64,000 nucleotides of DNA from Chaenocephalus aceratus (GCA_023974075.1 CM043807.1:10159676-10223675); one strand, 5' to 3'; numbered from the stretch's first letter, positions 1 to 13,121 are shown. The notes: a model not told the origin generated them from the sequence alone. Program-made: numbers and translations.

Positions 1-489
1 TTTTGCTCTCCAGGAGAGGCAGGAGCTTTGATCAACTCCTTGTGGGTTTGGGGGCCGTGACAAAAATAAATGATCCGCTCTTTGTTGTGCTGGCCGAATG
101 ACAGCAGCTCTGTCCAGGATGACTCACTCTCTCAGCAGCGTGCCATTCCTGACGCTCTGCTCTACCCATCAGCCAAATTGCCTTGATCCTCCGCTCTTTG
201 CCGCCTCTCGCCCACCCTCGCTGTGGAGCAAGGTGGTCGCATCCTCAGGCCTGGCGGCACTCTTTACATCCCATAGGGGTGAGAACGTGCAAAGCAGTGA
301 GCAAATGTGTTGAGAGAATTCCTCACATTCTCCTGCTCGGTCCCGGTGGCCTGGCTCGGTGTTGGGTTCCTGGGAGAGAGGGAAGAGGAGCCAGGGGGAA
401 TCGGCTGCCGACTCAGCAGCTGACACCTCCTCTGATCTCTATCTCTTCCTACAGCCATAAACCAAACTGTCCAGCCTCATGGCGGCCAC
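1..489. other. Left-edge intergenic sequence, no gene recognised
   Basis: Short reading frames occur on both strands, but none has a recognisable domain or matching splice sites. In human the gene beyond FGF6 is C12orf4; I found no exon of it here. Confidence 0.4.
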
Positions 490-644
490 GTAAACACAGT
501 TTTCCTCGTGGACTCGAGGAAAGACGGCTGCCCGTTTTTGCCTTGGAGGAGTCGTTGGGTATGGTCGAGGATGTGGCACTGACCAAGCCTCAGCCTCCAT
601 GTCCACATATTTGGTACAATGGAGATGAAATACAAGATAAACAC
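490..644. repeat. Direct repeat, copy 1 (300-bp spacing)
   Basis: From 490 this sequence aligns without gaps for about 135 bases to the copy starting at 790, exactly 300 bases away, with about 13 mismatches (roughly 90% identity). Similarity then continues across a small indel to about 644. Shared landmarks are CTCGAGGAAAGAC, ATGGTCGAGGATGTGGCACT and CAGCCTCCATGTCCACATAT. The family is not recognised. Confidence 0.75.
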
Positions 645-789
645 ACAATTACATACAATTTCAGAACCAACTTTTGTAATTATTTTGATAATTTGGAGAA
701 GTGTGGTTTAAGCTACCATTTAAGTTATAATACCATGTTGATCACTAGTTATGAGATCTGTAACATGAGCAATGGCCTAAACTAGAAAA

Positions 790-942
790 GTAAACAGAGT
801 TCTCCCCGTGGACTCGAGGAAAGACTGCTGCCAGTTTTTGTCTTGAAGGAGACGTTTGGTATGGTCGAGGATGTGGCACTAACCGCACCTCAGCCTCCAT
901 GTCCACATATTTGGTAGTGGAGATGAAAAACAAGCTAAACGT
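790..942. repeat. Direct repeat, copy 2 (300-bp spacing)
   Basis: This is the partner of the copy at 490-644. On the minus strand both copies keep a similar open frame, but most of the base differences change the amino acid. That argues for a non-coding repeat over a protein under constraint. Confidence 0.75.
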
Positions 943-3900
943 AGAAGACTTTTAAGAAAAGTAGAGCTCCCTTAAGTCTACGAGTCTTATACACTATCAG
1001 ATTGATAACAAATACATTATCCACAGAAATGTGGTTTTTGTTTGTTTGTAGACTAATGGTTTTATTGGAGCCTGAATCAATTGGCCAAAAATCTGCTCTG
1101 TAAAATTGTAGTTTTTTAGGGCGAAAGGTTTTGTAAACGGACAGCCCTGCTGAGCTCGCACTCACAGCTCATCGCGGAACACTCCAGAAACCGTTTGATC
1201 ATGTCTTGTTAGACACTCTTTTCCACATCTTTCAGCTCTCTTGGGATGCAATGTGATTACTGAGCTTAAATGGAGATCAATGGTCATGATGGGAAGCTTT
1301 CACCATCATTCAGAGTGCATGGTTATCCACGGCTGTTAGTTCTAGCATTTTTTTCATACCCTCCAAATGTAGGTAGTCATATTGTGGTTTGAATGTTGTA
1401 GTGAGATTTGAAGTTACTTTCATTGATGTCAGGGGGAACATGTGTTGCCAAAGATGTACTAATAACGTAATGCTCCCAAAGATGTATTCAAAGAATTGAC
1501 AATATCTGTTTCAGTCGCCAAAAAGATCTCCAAAAAAGGTTTTTTAAAAGCAATACAATTGTGATTTGATCCTTCAAAAAGTTTCCTAAATGTTGGTGTG
1601 GTACCAAAATGGAATGCAGTAAAAATAATTCCTTAAACTCTTTTTTATTTACAATTCTTATTTATTCAAGGAAACAAGGGCTGTAACTCATGTTGGTTTT
1701 CATCATCAACATATTATCAATCAATATTTTGGTTTGTAAAATGAGCAGACTGCAAAAATGTATACAATGTCCCAAACAGTCCAAGACATTGTTTCATTAT
1801 CATATATAAAGTGAAAATCAGCAAACCTTAATGTAAAAATCTTTAGTTTTTGTTGGACATGAAAATAATAATTGCTGTGTCACTGGTTTGGATTTGTAAC
1901 CAGTGTTAAAGTCACCTCTGCTTTGGTTCTTTTCCCCTTAGTCACTCCACGCCAAATTTAGCAGCAGACACATCTTTCTCTGCAAGGTGCACAAGCTGTA
2001 CCCTTGAAGATATATGTGTACTGTGAGCACTCCCTTCTGACAGGCTGCTCTTTGTCTTCTCTCTGCAGCTTGACACAATAATAATGGAGGAAGCAGAACA
2101 GATCTCCTAATATATATCTCTGCTCCTGCGTATGTTCTGGTAACACGGCGTGCCAGTTCAGGCTCCCTGTGGAATTGTGGCTTCTCCACTGTGTCTCAAT
2201 TTGACAAAGCAGCATTGGAAAAATGCAGTGCAGTTTTTGGCTGTTGAATTAAACATTAGCTTGCTCAGCAAAAGTCCGAACCCTGAAGCTCCTTTTAGGG
2301 TTTAACAATTTTACAAGACCCTGCTCCACTGGATCCAATGAAATCCAATTGTTTATGATCGATCACAACATCACTGCTAGCCGCTCAATAATGTAAAGTT
2401 TGGTCCCAGGTTTTGTGGGCTTATTTTATATTATACAATCATACATAAATACTCTATACGCAAGATATGAATGTTCTGCTGTACGCTTCATTCTGTGTCA
2501 TCTGTATACATACACAGCTGGACTGAGTATTATTGCTTGTGTATGCCAGCATTTCTGATGTCATTCCAGGGAAATCCCCCCTCGATCTCTGGGTCTCCCC
2601 AGCTGTTGTTTCAATCTCATCTTTTAAAGCCCACGTTAATAAAACAGTAATTGAAAGAGCTTTGCATCCTCCTGTATCCAGTTACTGACACCTCGGTAAT
2701 ATGCACACAAGCTGTTTGTATGGCTATTCCCTCTGGTCAGTTTTCTGATTGATGCGTGTGCACTAAATAGATCCTTTAATTGCAAAAAGGACAGCTGACC
2801 TGACAATAGGAAAGTGCAGACACTTTTCTCTTGCTCTAATCTCTAGTTTCAAGAATTCCACTACAGCTCTAATATATTCCATCAACGTGAGTCCATAGGC
2901 AACATCAATTTGCTGTGTTATGGGCACGTTTCCATCCAGCTCCCTCTCTACTGTAACTCAGGGTTGTTAAGCTTGACTGCTGTATTACATTTTTTTAAAG
3001 GAGGACTTTTGTTGTGGTATAATATCTGTGCTTTACCAACTATGCAGCTGTAGACTTTAAAATAATTGAGCATTTTTGGTGTATTGAAATACACTATTGC
3101 TTTATGGAAAATGTAGCATCCATTGATTTTTAAGTTTGGACATTTATCTGTCTCTTCTGAGTTACCTACCTTCATGGAAGTGCAGTACTAAATCAATGGA
3201 GTTGTACTTTAAATTGTATTTAAAGGAAAAATGCCACGCATTTGATATCTTCTCAAATGGAAGAATTTGCCAATTTCTTTAGCTTAATTTATAGTGCAAT
3301 TTATATATTTGTGTTTTGAACTGCTGGTCTGAGAAAACAAGACAGAGATTTTGTCTTGGACTTTGTTTAATATTTGTATTACATTTGATAGGCATCGAAT
3401 AGCTCTGTATCACATGTATGTAATTTTAGTATAATTTATTCAAGTTCATATTTAACGAGAAGTGGTATTTTTTTGTACGTTGCTTTTTATTTTATAAAAG
3501 ATGTTTTTACCGAAAGGCAGCCTCAGCCAGTATAACATAATTAGCTGAATTAATCTCTGGAGCTCAGCAGCGTCTCATTAGCGGTGCCCACTCTCCATTG
3601 ATTGAAGTTCCTCTCTGTCAATAAGCCCCGAGTTTTGTCTATTCAGGCTGTGGGTTGCCTTGGATTGCATAGTCATCTGCTTACACAGCAAATCATTAAT
3701 TTGCTGGTTCGGTGAGGTCCAGTCTATCTGCTCCAGTGGGACTAAACGGTTGTGGTTTTGTCTTTTACTTCGTACATACATTCTTAAATAAAAACTATAG
3801 AAACAAAATGTTTCATATTGTATTGTTGACAACATTAAATTAATTATTAAAAAAAAAAAAAAAAGTGTACATGCAACCACATGTGGAATATATTATTGTT

Positions 3901-4563
3901 TGCATGTTTTCTTTTTTCTTGCCGCTGCTGTTTATGAGCAACAAGGCCTCTCTGGTTGCTAAGGTGGGCTTAAGGCTCCCTGGCAGCCAGGAGCACCCCA
4001 GGGCCCCAGAGCCTGCGCTCTGTGACGTGCTGGGAATTCCCCCGAGCCTTCAGCTCCACCAGCACCCTGCAGTACGGGATGCAAACAGGGATGTAAAGCG
4101 GGGTGAACCAAGTGCTCTCAGCTTTCACTTATTTTATTTGGGCAATACCTTATCCAGATTTCAGGGAAAATGTGAAATTATTCTGTTTTATTTTTATTTT
4201 GACCCTATTTTGTACAAGTACTGTTCCTTGACCTCTTTATTCCTGGACCTGAACTCAAAACAATGCTAGGCATTTGATTCACCATAGGGATATTATTCTG
4301 TTAGTCACAAAGGTGTGTAACTTGCAATAATAAAGCACAATCTGACCAGGCAAAATATCTGGTTGTGTAATCTTCCTGAACAAACAGCTAAGGAAGTGTC
4401 AGACAGACTGCCACTTGCTCTCCTGTGACTGGCTGTGACTGTTTTTACACCTTCCTTCTAAATAAGGCAGCAGGCTGCCAGGACATATGACCACCGTCCC
4501 GATTTGGGTTCTGGACACAGTATCCATCCATCCATCCCATGATTGCTCAACGCCAATGAAAGT

Positions 4564-4565
<2 letters not shown>
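943..4565. other. AT-rich upstream intergenic region of fgf6
   Basis: No gene is recognised here. It contains an A-run at about 3849-3864. Two stretches are less AT-rich than their surroundings: 3530-3770, with several TAAT-type homeodomain core sites, and 3935-4110, which is GC-rich. Either could be a conserved non-coding element, but that rests on composition only. Confidence 0.35.

Positions 4566-4627
<62 letters not shown>
4566..4627. repeat. (CA)n microsatellite, about 31 units
   Basis: An uninterrupted CA dinucleotide run. It produces artificial Thr-His or Val-Cys reading frames on the two strands. Confidence 0.97.
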
Positions 4628-4628
<1 letters not shown>

Positions 4629-5440
4629 CTCCTGCAGGTCTCCCATGTGAGGAAGAGCTGCGTCAGGTCAGCCACAATTAGCCACAGGATAACTTACAGA
4701 ATATGTTAGTGTACCTTCAAAATAAAAGCACTTGGGAAAAATATTAAAGCCCCTAATTCCTTTGAGATGAGAATTTGTTAATTCATAGACCATAATATTT
4801 CAGGTACCTACATTTTGTGATATGAAAATTACATCCCCATTTTTAATAAAGGGTTGCAACTCACAATTATTTTTGTCTGACAGTCTGAAACTATATTTGA
4901 TCTAAGAAATTGTCCCCCCAGAAATATGAAATGTCCGTTGCAGTCCTATGTTTTCCCCTCATTTGCTCAATGGCAATAACAACTCTGGGCTACCTCCACC
5001 TTAACTAAATCCTTATATGTTAGCTTATTGTATAGTTATTGATCCGTTTTTTTAATGACCTGGTTGATGACAAATACATTGTTGTTTAAAACATGTCCAA
5101 CTTAGACAAAGGCCATAGCCTATGAATTATGTCATTTTAATTATCATCGAACAGTTCCATTATTGCTCCTGCTTTCAATTGATGCTTTTGTTTAGGTTCT
5201 CCTTAAACGTGTCATTTATTTAATAAGGTTTGATAGTTCTGGGTTGTGAGGTGACTCAATTTAGCATACATACTTTTTCTAAGAGTTGGAACTCGGCCAC
5301 ACTGATAAGGGCTTTATTTTGAAAAGCACCTAAGGAAAAGCTTCTTCCCGTTCTCTCTGGCTTGCTTCACGCTGATGTGAAGGTGCAGCACCCCCTCATC
5401 ATTCCTATCAGAAGTGCTGCTGCTGCTGCTGGGGTCCTGT

Positions 5441-5442
<2 letters not shown>

Positions 5443-5479
<37 letters not shown>
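5443..5479. repeat. (CT)n microsatellite
   Basis: An uninterrupted CT run about 360 bases upstream of the fgf6 start codon, preceded by a short (GCT)n at about 5415-5431. The position fits the fgf6 promoter or 5' UTR, and a pyrimidine tract there could act as a GAGA-type element; that role is only inferred. Confidence 0.9.
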
Positions 5480-5483
<4 letters not shown>

Positions 5484-5842
5484 CTCCTCCCATCTCATGC
5501 TTTTGATGGGGGGTGTAGCAGTGAAGTCACAGTGATGTCATTTTAGGATGTGAGAGTCTGTGGGCAAGGTGATCTGGTTTTGCGGTGAGTGGTGTCCCTT
5601 CCACGACCAGCGTTGCCTGTACAGAGGCGCGGAGCGGCGAAAGATGATCATCGCCACCGGCACCAATTCAAGCTCCGACGCGCTCTGCCCCTCTCCTCCT
5701 GCTCAGATCTCGGGCTATGGAGCCCTGATCTGCCTTGATCCCAAAATAAGCCTTTACCACCACCATGCCAAAGGACAACAAATAAGAAGAGTTGCATTTT
5801 TAGGGCAGGTAACTTTGACCACGTGCCCCAAAGGTAAACTGG

Positions 5843-6450
5843 ATGGCCATTGCGCAAAGGTGCCTCTACAGCATGTCCAGCTGGGCCAGGACGCACTGGA
5901 CGCTGCCAGCAGTTCTTGTACTGTGGACTTCTCTCTTGGGGATCGTTTCATCCTATCCGATTCCGAGCAGGACTAATGCCACTTTAATGGAAAAGAAGTG
6001 GGAGACGCTCTTCTCCCGCTCCTACCTGGGTATAGCCGGGGGGAAATCAGAGCTGAACTGGGAGAGTGACTATTTGCAGGGCATCAAAAGAGTGCGGCGA
6101 CTGTACTGCAACGTGGGCATTGGGTTTCACCTGCAGGTGCTCCCGGATGGCAGGATAAGCGGTGTACACAATGAGAACCAATACAGTGAGTTGCATCCGG
6201 GCGAAGCACTGGACCCGAAATAAGAGTGTAACCTTATGCGCATGCTGTGCGAAAGTTAGAGCGGGTCGCTTGTCTTGCATGATATTCAATAAGACGTGTC
6301 GGCATGGTTGAAAGTTTCCGAAAGCAAAAACAGTGTACTGAGCCTCACATCCGTGCAGTGCGAAATATCCTCCCAAGCCAAAAACATGACAGGAATGCCT
6401 GGACCCGGTTTAGACGCTAACTTATTTTTACCCTGTGTCCCGCTGCAGCA

Positions 6451-6514
<64 letters not shown>

Positions 6515-8805
6515 AACACGCTGTAAACTACACTCACAGGGCATCATGGTGTTTAATCTGCGAATAGGTGGACACTAATTGAGCAGAGAGCATCATCCAG
6601 TCGCAATGCACCTGCAAGGTTACACCCATCACTGCTGCAGAGGCCACTTCCACTCCACTTTGTCCCCAGGCGCAGCGGCACACTCTGTCTTTGCTTCCCT
6701 AACATTATGTTTCCTTTAGGTCTAATAGAGATCTCCACGGTGGACCGAGGAGTGATCAGCATGTTCGGGGTGCGGAGTGAGCTGTTTGTCGCAATGAACA
6801 GCAGGGGAAGGTTATACGGAACGGTACGTTTGTGCGCAACTCACCACACATCCTGCTCAGTGTAAGATGAGTTCACGTAGCTGCTGCATCCCCGGGTTTA
6901 TGAGCACTGTTGTGTTATTAATATGCTCTGATGATAGGGAGGGCTTCTGTCAGTGGGGGAAGAAGGACTCTGATATTTGACTTAGGCCAAAGTAGAAATA
7001 CCACAGTGGGAAAATACTAAGCCCTGCAGTCACATTCAGTATTCGCTCCCAACTATAAAGTGCCGAAAGTAAAAGTACTCATGCAGAATTTGAAAATAAT
7101 AGATATGGATAATCTGTGCATTAATGTGTTTATTACTTGAATGTAGCTAAAGTTTAAGTACTTTATTTACTGCTTGGTAGCTTCTCAGATATATGTTCTT
7201 ATATTAACCTACACTGAAAAAACAGAAATGTTGACTTTAGTTAAATGTTTTATGTCAACAGATTTCACATAACTGTATTAGGTAAGTTGAAAACAATAAT
7301 ATCGAGTACAAATATTAGGTTCAACTTAATATGATTGCTTTCAACAAACCTAATAGCAGCATGACATTTGTTAACATAATACATTTAATTAAAGTCAACG
7401 TTTCAGTTTTTCAGTTTACAATAAAAACATCCTGTAGTTTTTGTTGTCATATATGTGGCATAAGGAACTCAATATTTTTAAATAAATGGTGTGGAGAAAA
7501 ATATACAATATCTGCCCCCTAACTGTACTGGAGTAGAAGTATGAAGTAGCTGAAAATGAAAATATTCAAGTGACAAACAAGCACCTCAAAATTGTACAAT
7601 AGTACTTTAGTAAATGTACTTAGTAACTTCCCACCCCTTAGTAAACATAGCAATAAGGAAAAAGTACCTTTATACAAGTAAAGGTCATGCACTTAACACT
7701 GTTTAAATAAAAAGAAGCGCTACCAACAAAATATATTTGTTATGTCAAAAGTACTCATGATGCAGTGACACCAGTGCTTATACAGTATATGTATATTGAA
7801 TGTTGTTACTGATGCGGTAGCATGCAAGAACCATTTCTAAGTATAGTTTAACTCATTTACACACTTTTGGTATTTGGATTTGTAAAGCATTATTCAATGA
7901 TGTGTTTGTTAAGTAAAATTTGCCAAGTCATTCAGATAAAGGTAGTCGAGTAAAATGTGTAATATTTTACTCTGGCTTGTAGCGAAACTAATGTATCTCT
8001 GACTGTATACAGCACAGTATAAAAGTATAAACACAGTTTACAGTGTATTATGATATGCAACTGTCCTTTTGATTTGTAATGAGAAGGAATGTATTCATCT
8101 TTTATTTAAAAGAGAAGAATGTAAAGGAGCAAGTTAACTTACTTTAAGGTATACGAAGTATTGTAGAACAATTCATATATCTTGTTGGCACTAAAATACA
8201 AATTAAACTATACTCAGCCCTAGTATTATGGTTGTAAAGGGATACACAACTTTATTTATTTTGTTCAAACATGGTTAATGTATGGACTTGAATGTGTTGA
8301 CTTCTATTCTATAATGTGTCCCTGATTCCTGTACATATTGTTATTTTAGTAATCACTTACTCAGTGGCATTTATCCTTTTAAATCAGGGAGATTATTTAA
8401 ATGTGCGCAAAAGGGTAGTTCTATAGATAGTATACCTGGGATTATTTAATGAGTTATGAGAGCAAAAGCAGGAGGTGGGTATCTTTTGCAACAACATACC
8501 ACCTCCTCCAGTTTCCTGCTTTGTAGGCCGGCTGTTTGCCAAAGCAAAGGTCACGTTAAAACCTTGCATATGTTGTGAGGATCTGTCATGAGATTTATTG
8601 ACCCCCTCTCTCTTCTTGGCATTTTTAGAGAGTCTTCGTGGACGAGTGCAAGTTCAAGGAGACGTTGCTGCCCAACAACTACAACGCCTATGAGTCTTTT
8701 GTTTACAAGAGCTTCTACATCGCCCTCAGCAAGCATGGCCGCGCTAAGAGAGGCAACAAGGCCACCACCGCCATGACCGTCACACATTTCCTCCCGCGAC
8801 TATGA
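5843..8805 (+). CDS. fgf6a: Fibroblast growth factor 6 (fgf6a-type), 3 exons, 207 aa
   Basis: Secreted FGF4/6-subfamily ligand for FGF receptors with heparan sulfate; in vertebrates linked to muscle growth and regeneration. Exons: 5843-6185, 6720-6823 and 8629-8805. All introns are GT-AG and phases match (343 nt, then the 104-nt middle exon typical of FGFs, then 177 nt). The N-terminus follows the FGF6 pattern: Met-Ala start, hydrophobic signal segment at residues 21-37, and an N-glycosylation sequon Asn45-Ala-Thr. The beta-trefoil core begins near residue 81 with [20 protein letters not shown], continues through EISTVDRG and [11 protein letters not shown], and ends TVTHFLPRL. Length is close to human FGF6 (208 aa). 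FGF4 is similar, but linkage to fgf23, tigar and ccnd2 makes this fgf6. The a suffix is inferred from linkage to the single fish fgf23. Confidence 0.97.
6453..6512. repeat. (AC)n microsatellite in fgf6 intron 1
   Basis: Thirty uninterrupted AC units inside the 534-base first intron, about 210 bases before the exon 2 acceptor. It is a likely source of length polymorphism. Confidence 0.97.
6951..7638. mobile_element. Degraded MITE in fgf6 intron 2
   Basis: The left end reads CAGTGGGGGAAGAAGGACTC, and the right end in reverse complement reads AGGGGTGGGAAGTTACTAAG. Inside are repeated AAGTAAAAGTACT-like words. This is the common teleost GTGGAAGAAGTACTCAGAT family of short non-autonomous DNA elements. 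No clear target duplication remains. Related ends occur at 12084 and 16176. The rest of the intron, to 8628, is AT-rich with no further feature seen. Confidence 0.6.
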
Positions 8806-11800
8806 GAGACACTGGCAATAACTCAATAATTTGCACATGTGGATGTTCTTCCAGGTAATAAGAAATGCATAGTCATGATATACACACACTGATGGACTGC
8901 GAAAGATAACACATATATTTATTCTGTTTATATATCTGTATATTTGGATAGCTATCTTTGTATATGTACTGTGCTGCTTATTGTTTTTATGGACGGGGAG
9001 AGTTGAAGCCTTTGCCTGTCTCACTTTACCTTGGTGCTTGCTGTAACTGAAGTACGTGTCACTTCCTTTTTGGAGATGGAGGATGAGCTATATCCTGTGC
9101 TTTTAAAGAGTGAAATTAATACTTTTTATTACCTCAAAGAACCACTTTACTAGATTAAGGGATGCATGGAGTTCTGCTCAAATATCTGCTAAGTTTATGA
9201 TTTCTTTCAAACCTTTTGAGCGCTTGATGGCTCCCTGCTCGATTATTGATGTCCGGCAGAGGGAGAAACTTAAATGCACTATTGCTGCACGATTTAAAGG
9301 TGCCTTGGTGTTCCCACTTGTGGCCCCCTTAAACTTGCATGTAAGAGACACCCGCCGGAGTCAGAAATAGGGCTGACACTCCGGAGAGGGCCTCAGAAGG
9401 GGCGGGGGGAGGTTGACTATCTCTGGTTTCTTTTCTTTTCTGTAATTAGATCGATTAAGTAATCTACAGTCTGTGGTTGATACCAGAGAGCGGTCAGCCA
9501 TGGAGAGTGGCACCAGGCCATACGTTTGACTGTGTGGCTTTGCCAGCTAATAAACAGGGTGGAATACATATCTATCCAAGCATGGAGGACATTTTTGTTT
9601 GGACCTGGCTTGCACAAGAATAGACTGAAATGGTAAATTGCAAGCGCACAGTAGAACTGTACCTGCACATTGTCCTGAACTGAGCTCCTACAGTAAAGCG
9701 GGTTGCTGTTTTTTGAATCGCAAAGCTTAAGCTGCTGCTGAAAATGATGTCTAATGTCCATGAAACCAATGAAAAACAATGTAAATAGTTGCTAGTGAAA
9801 AAGAAGAATTCAGGAGCTTTTTGACGCTGCTTGTGTCGCAGTTGCCTGAACGAGGCAAAAAGAGTTCAGGTTGCACAGTTAGCCATCGATGATGGTGCCT
9901 GAATGTTTCGGTGAGAATCCTTCCCTCGTTTGTTTCTTTGAATTGATCTCTGTGTGTGCGTGCCCTGGGCCATTTCCCAATTCATTTGACTGTGTGCTCT
10001 GCAGCAGCACTGCAGTGGCAGCGAGGTGTTGAAATTCAATTATGGATGAGTCAATCGTGTCTCCTCCGAAGGACTAAAGGACAGTGCAGTGGATGCACGC
10101 TAAAAGAAAAGTCATAATTTATATTTTTTGTTTGATTTTATAAATACGAGGCATAAAACAGGTTCATAGAAGCGCCTTTTCATATATAAAGGGTATTATT
10201 TATTTAAGTATTGGTATGCAAGCTGGTATTTTGTTTAAAGCTCAAGATGTATCATGTGTATTGCCATTACAGTTTACATGTTCCAAGGGGTCTTTTCTTT
10301 CTTCTCTCACTTTCAGAGAATCTTAAAGTGTGCATCCACGTCTGACTTTCTGCAGCTGTTGACTTGAAACCCTGAATTTGCTGCTTCCATCTGTTCTTGT
10401 GTTCAGAGAGGAAGCAGGACTATTTAAATCCAGGAAAGACGAATGTGCGGGTGCCGGCCCGCTGTCTTTGTTGTTCGTTAAACTTCCTCCAGGAATGTGG
10501 ATCTGCCAGGATGACAGGCCTCCTCCCACATACCTGAGCGCCCCCTCCCCTCTCTGAGCTCTGTCACTCCGCACCACCCACCTCTGCTCGTCCCTTACCC
10601 CCTCACCCACTGCGGACAGGGACCTTGGGATTCCAGCTGTAACCCAGGAGCTTCCTCCTCTCCTTTCAGCCTTTTTTAGTTCAAGGTCAGAGTCATGGAC
10701 CAGCCTTGGCCCCAACCCCAGTGGCCGGGGGTGTTCGGCTATATGGGGCGTACTGTTTTCATGAAATAGGAATTTGAAGTATCCTTTTCACGCAGGAAAC
10801 ACTTCATTTTAATTGATTGAAGTAATACAGAAGAGTTGCTCTTCCACTAACCATGGATATATCCTACAGTTCTTCTGAAACAACCCTTCTTGATTTATAG
10901 AGCTCCGCCTCTTTACAATGCAGCTCCACCACATGCTGCCCCCTCCCCTTTTCTTGGTACTTTTGTCAGAGTATTTTTGGGATGGGGACATCTGCAGAGT
11001 TAATGCAGTGTGTGAGCAGCAGGCAGAGAGCAGAGTCATGCAGGACCTCACCTCTCCTGCTGCAGGACGGCCCCCCCCAGCCATCCTCAGGGCGTGCCCT
11101 CTGCTGCTGACTCCCTTCATCCCCAGAATCACCTGCTGCTCAACTGTCTATGACGCACAGATCAATTCATAACAGTATTTTTCTAACAGATAAATCTCTT
11201 TTTGTTCTGAGGACTTTTTTTGTGCTAATGGCAAGGCTACCGAGAGGCAGATTTATCAGGAGCCTTCTTAAAAAATAAACTTGTTGCTGCTGTAGATGAG
11301 GCTGCATGAAATACCATGGATAGATATTTCTTGCTGGAAGTAAATTGTCGTTATTGACTGGAGTAGTAAGACAAACAACAATATGTGTGTCAGCATTGTC
11401 AGAGGAAGCTGTGGAAGTGAACTTTGCGCATGCACAGCAATGAGCACTTCTCTGGCCGCATCACAATCAAGGATGTCTGCAGCACCTTACTTGAGTACAT
11501 ACGGTAAAGAGTTTTCTCACATTTTTCTGTCAAGAAATAGAGCTGGATCCCTAGAAGAGTGAACGTCTGTGTCTAAAACAAAAAGCTCACATTTCAGCTT
11601 TGACCAAAAAATGTTATCAAGATTTCTCTGTCGTCTTTTTTTCTTTTTCCACAGCTAATCATAGATCAAATTTGAATTAAAGAGGAGGTATATCTTTTTT
11701 AATTGATGTTAAATGTACTATAAGCATGCCCGAGCCCCAAACTTAAATAGGGGTGTGTGCTTCATGTGTTTTCTTTAAACTCCTGCTCTAAAAGGGAGTC

Positions 11801-11997
11801 TCCACTCTATTCCTCTCATCTCTGTTCTCATATACCTCACCCTCTGCCGGTTTGCTGATGACTGTAAATTAAGAGGAAACAAACTTCATTTATTTGTTTC
11901 TGAAAACAGACAATGCTAAGTAAGGATATTAAAGTTTTTCCTTTTATTTTTGTACGTATGTGCTGTGCACAGCAGTCTACTGTATTCCTGAGATAAC
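8806..11997 (+). other. fgf6 3' UTR and downstream sequence
   Basis: No other gene is recognised. An AATAAA occurs at 9549-9554 and a better one at 11998. Stretches 9420-9780 and 9890-10080 are of more balanced composition and could be UTR or conserved non-coding sequence. The GC-rich block 10440-10740 carries a 130-codon minus-strand frame with no recognisable domain, probably chance. Confidence 0.4.
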
Positions 11998-12003
11998 AAT
12001 AAA
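11998..12003 (+). terminator. Candidate polyadenylation signal AATAAA
   Basis: AATAAA is followed within 10 bases by a T-run and then GT-rich sequence (ACTGGTTGCTGGTG), a typical cleavage and downstream-element layout. It could end a long (about 3.2 kb) fgf6 3' UTR. No transcript evidence is available. Confidence 0.45.
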
Positions 12004-12083
12004 AGTTTTTTTTTAACTGGTTGCTGGTGAAGTGTCGTTTTCTCCCTTGGATCAGTTGAACTGTGGTCTAACCGTGTATTTAT

Positions 12084-12180
12084 GAGTGGTGGAGGAAGTA
12101 CTCAGATATATTGCTTGAGTAAAAGTAGCACAGTATAGAAATACTTAAGAGTAAATACACAAAAGTTAGATATCTATTAG
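12084..12180. mobile_element. MITE end fragment, GTGGAGGAAGTACTCAGAT family
   Basis: It starts AGTGGTGGAGGAAGTACTCA followed by AAGTAAAAGTAGC-like sequence, the same family as the fgf6 intron 2 copy. The opposite end was not found, so this is a fragment. Confidence 0.5.
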
Positions 12181-13032
12181 TTTAACTGTATAGCCCATTT
12201 ACCTGTGGGAAAGATAAAGGTTTTTTAAGTTTTGTTTTGATTGAAGTACATTTGGAGTTTAAGTCCTCAATTAAAAATAACTTTCTATTTTTGAGAGAAG
12301 CTGTTGAAAACAAGATCAGGAGTATTCAGTATACTGATATAAAGTTTAATGTGTCCTATGCTGAAACTACAGCATCCAAAAATAATTAAGTCAGTCAAAT
12401 GTAACTCCCAGTCTCAAAGTAAAAGCTGTACTGGTTAAGTGAGTGACTCCCTCTGCTGGTGGAATGGTGTACATGTTAAGGCAGGTGCGTAAAAGCAGCA
12501 AACTGAACTTCACAATATAACTAAACGACCAGTCCAGTAAACGAAACTGTTTTTCTTTTTAAATATAATACTCGAAAAATGTGTAATTCATCAACAAATA
12601 CTGGGGGTTGCACCAATTGGATACCTGAATCTGACCTATAAACATCTAACTAACATTATATGTTATTTCTGATTTAATAAAGAAAACCTTTTTTTTTGCA
12701 TTAATGTCATTCCTTTTTCTTTTCTTTTAAATGTATTCTTTCTTGCACTTTGTTTTTATTCTTTCTTGTTTACACTGCTCAATGCACAATGTGTCCAGTC
12801 TTAACAAAAAAACTACAGCCAATGGACAATTATGAAATATTCTTAGAATAAGGATTAAGGTGGATGAGTCAAGACGTGTCACCAAAAATAAGAGTCCAGT
12901 CTGACCAAGAGCATCGGGATAAACAGAGGTGGAAGTGGCCCTTCCGCTGCAGCACACCCGCACATCTGCTTTGGGGGCGAGTTTCTTTTTTTTTTACGCA
13001 AAGGATGTGAGCAGGAGTGGCACTCGGTGGGC

Positions 13033-13040
13033 TTTAAATA
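13033..13040 (+). promoter_or_regulatory. Putative fgf23 TATA box
   Basis: TTTAAATA lies 82 bases upstream of the fgf23 start codon, in a short GC-balanced stretch. Transcription would begin around 13065-13070 and give a 5' UTR of about 55 bases. Confidence 0.5.
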
Positions 13041-13121
13041 GGAACTGTCTCCAAACTTTGGGACAACAGAGCATCTGAAAACTTCCAGCAGTCGCAGTGG
13101 AAAGCGCCGGTTTGTTCCAGG

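Noticed and set aside
183..785. 200-codon plus-strand frame at the left edge
   Set aside because: It runs through the 490-644 repeat in a frame with no domain, and the second repeat copy does not support coding in that frame.
439..933. Shared minus-strand peptide in the two 300-bp-spaced repeats
   Set aside because: Most base differences between the copies change the amino acid, so there is no sign of protein constraint.
4399..4681. Thr-His and Val-Cys repeat proteins
   Set aside because: These are translations of a CA microsatellite; the same applies to 6286-6537.
5560..5976. 138-codon frame overlapping fgf6 exon 1
   Set aside because: It lies in another frame, and the fgf6 frame explains the conserved sequence and splice phase.
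5843..8805. fgf4 instead of fgf6
   Set aside because: The core is similar, but the N-terminus, length and linkage to fgf23, tigar and ccnd2 fit fgf6.
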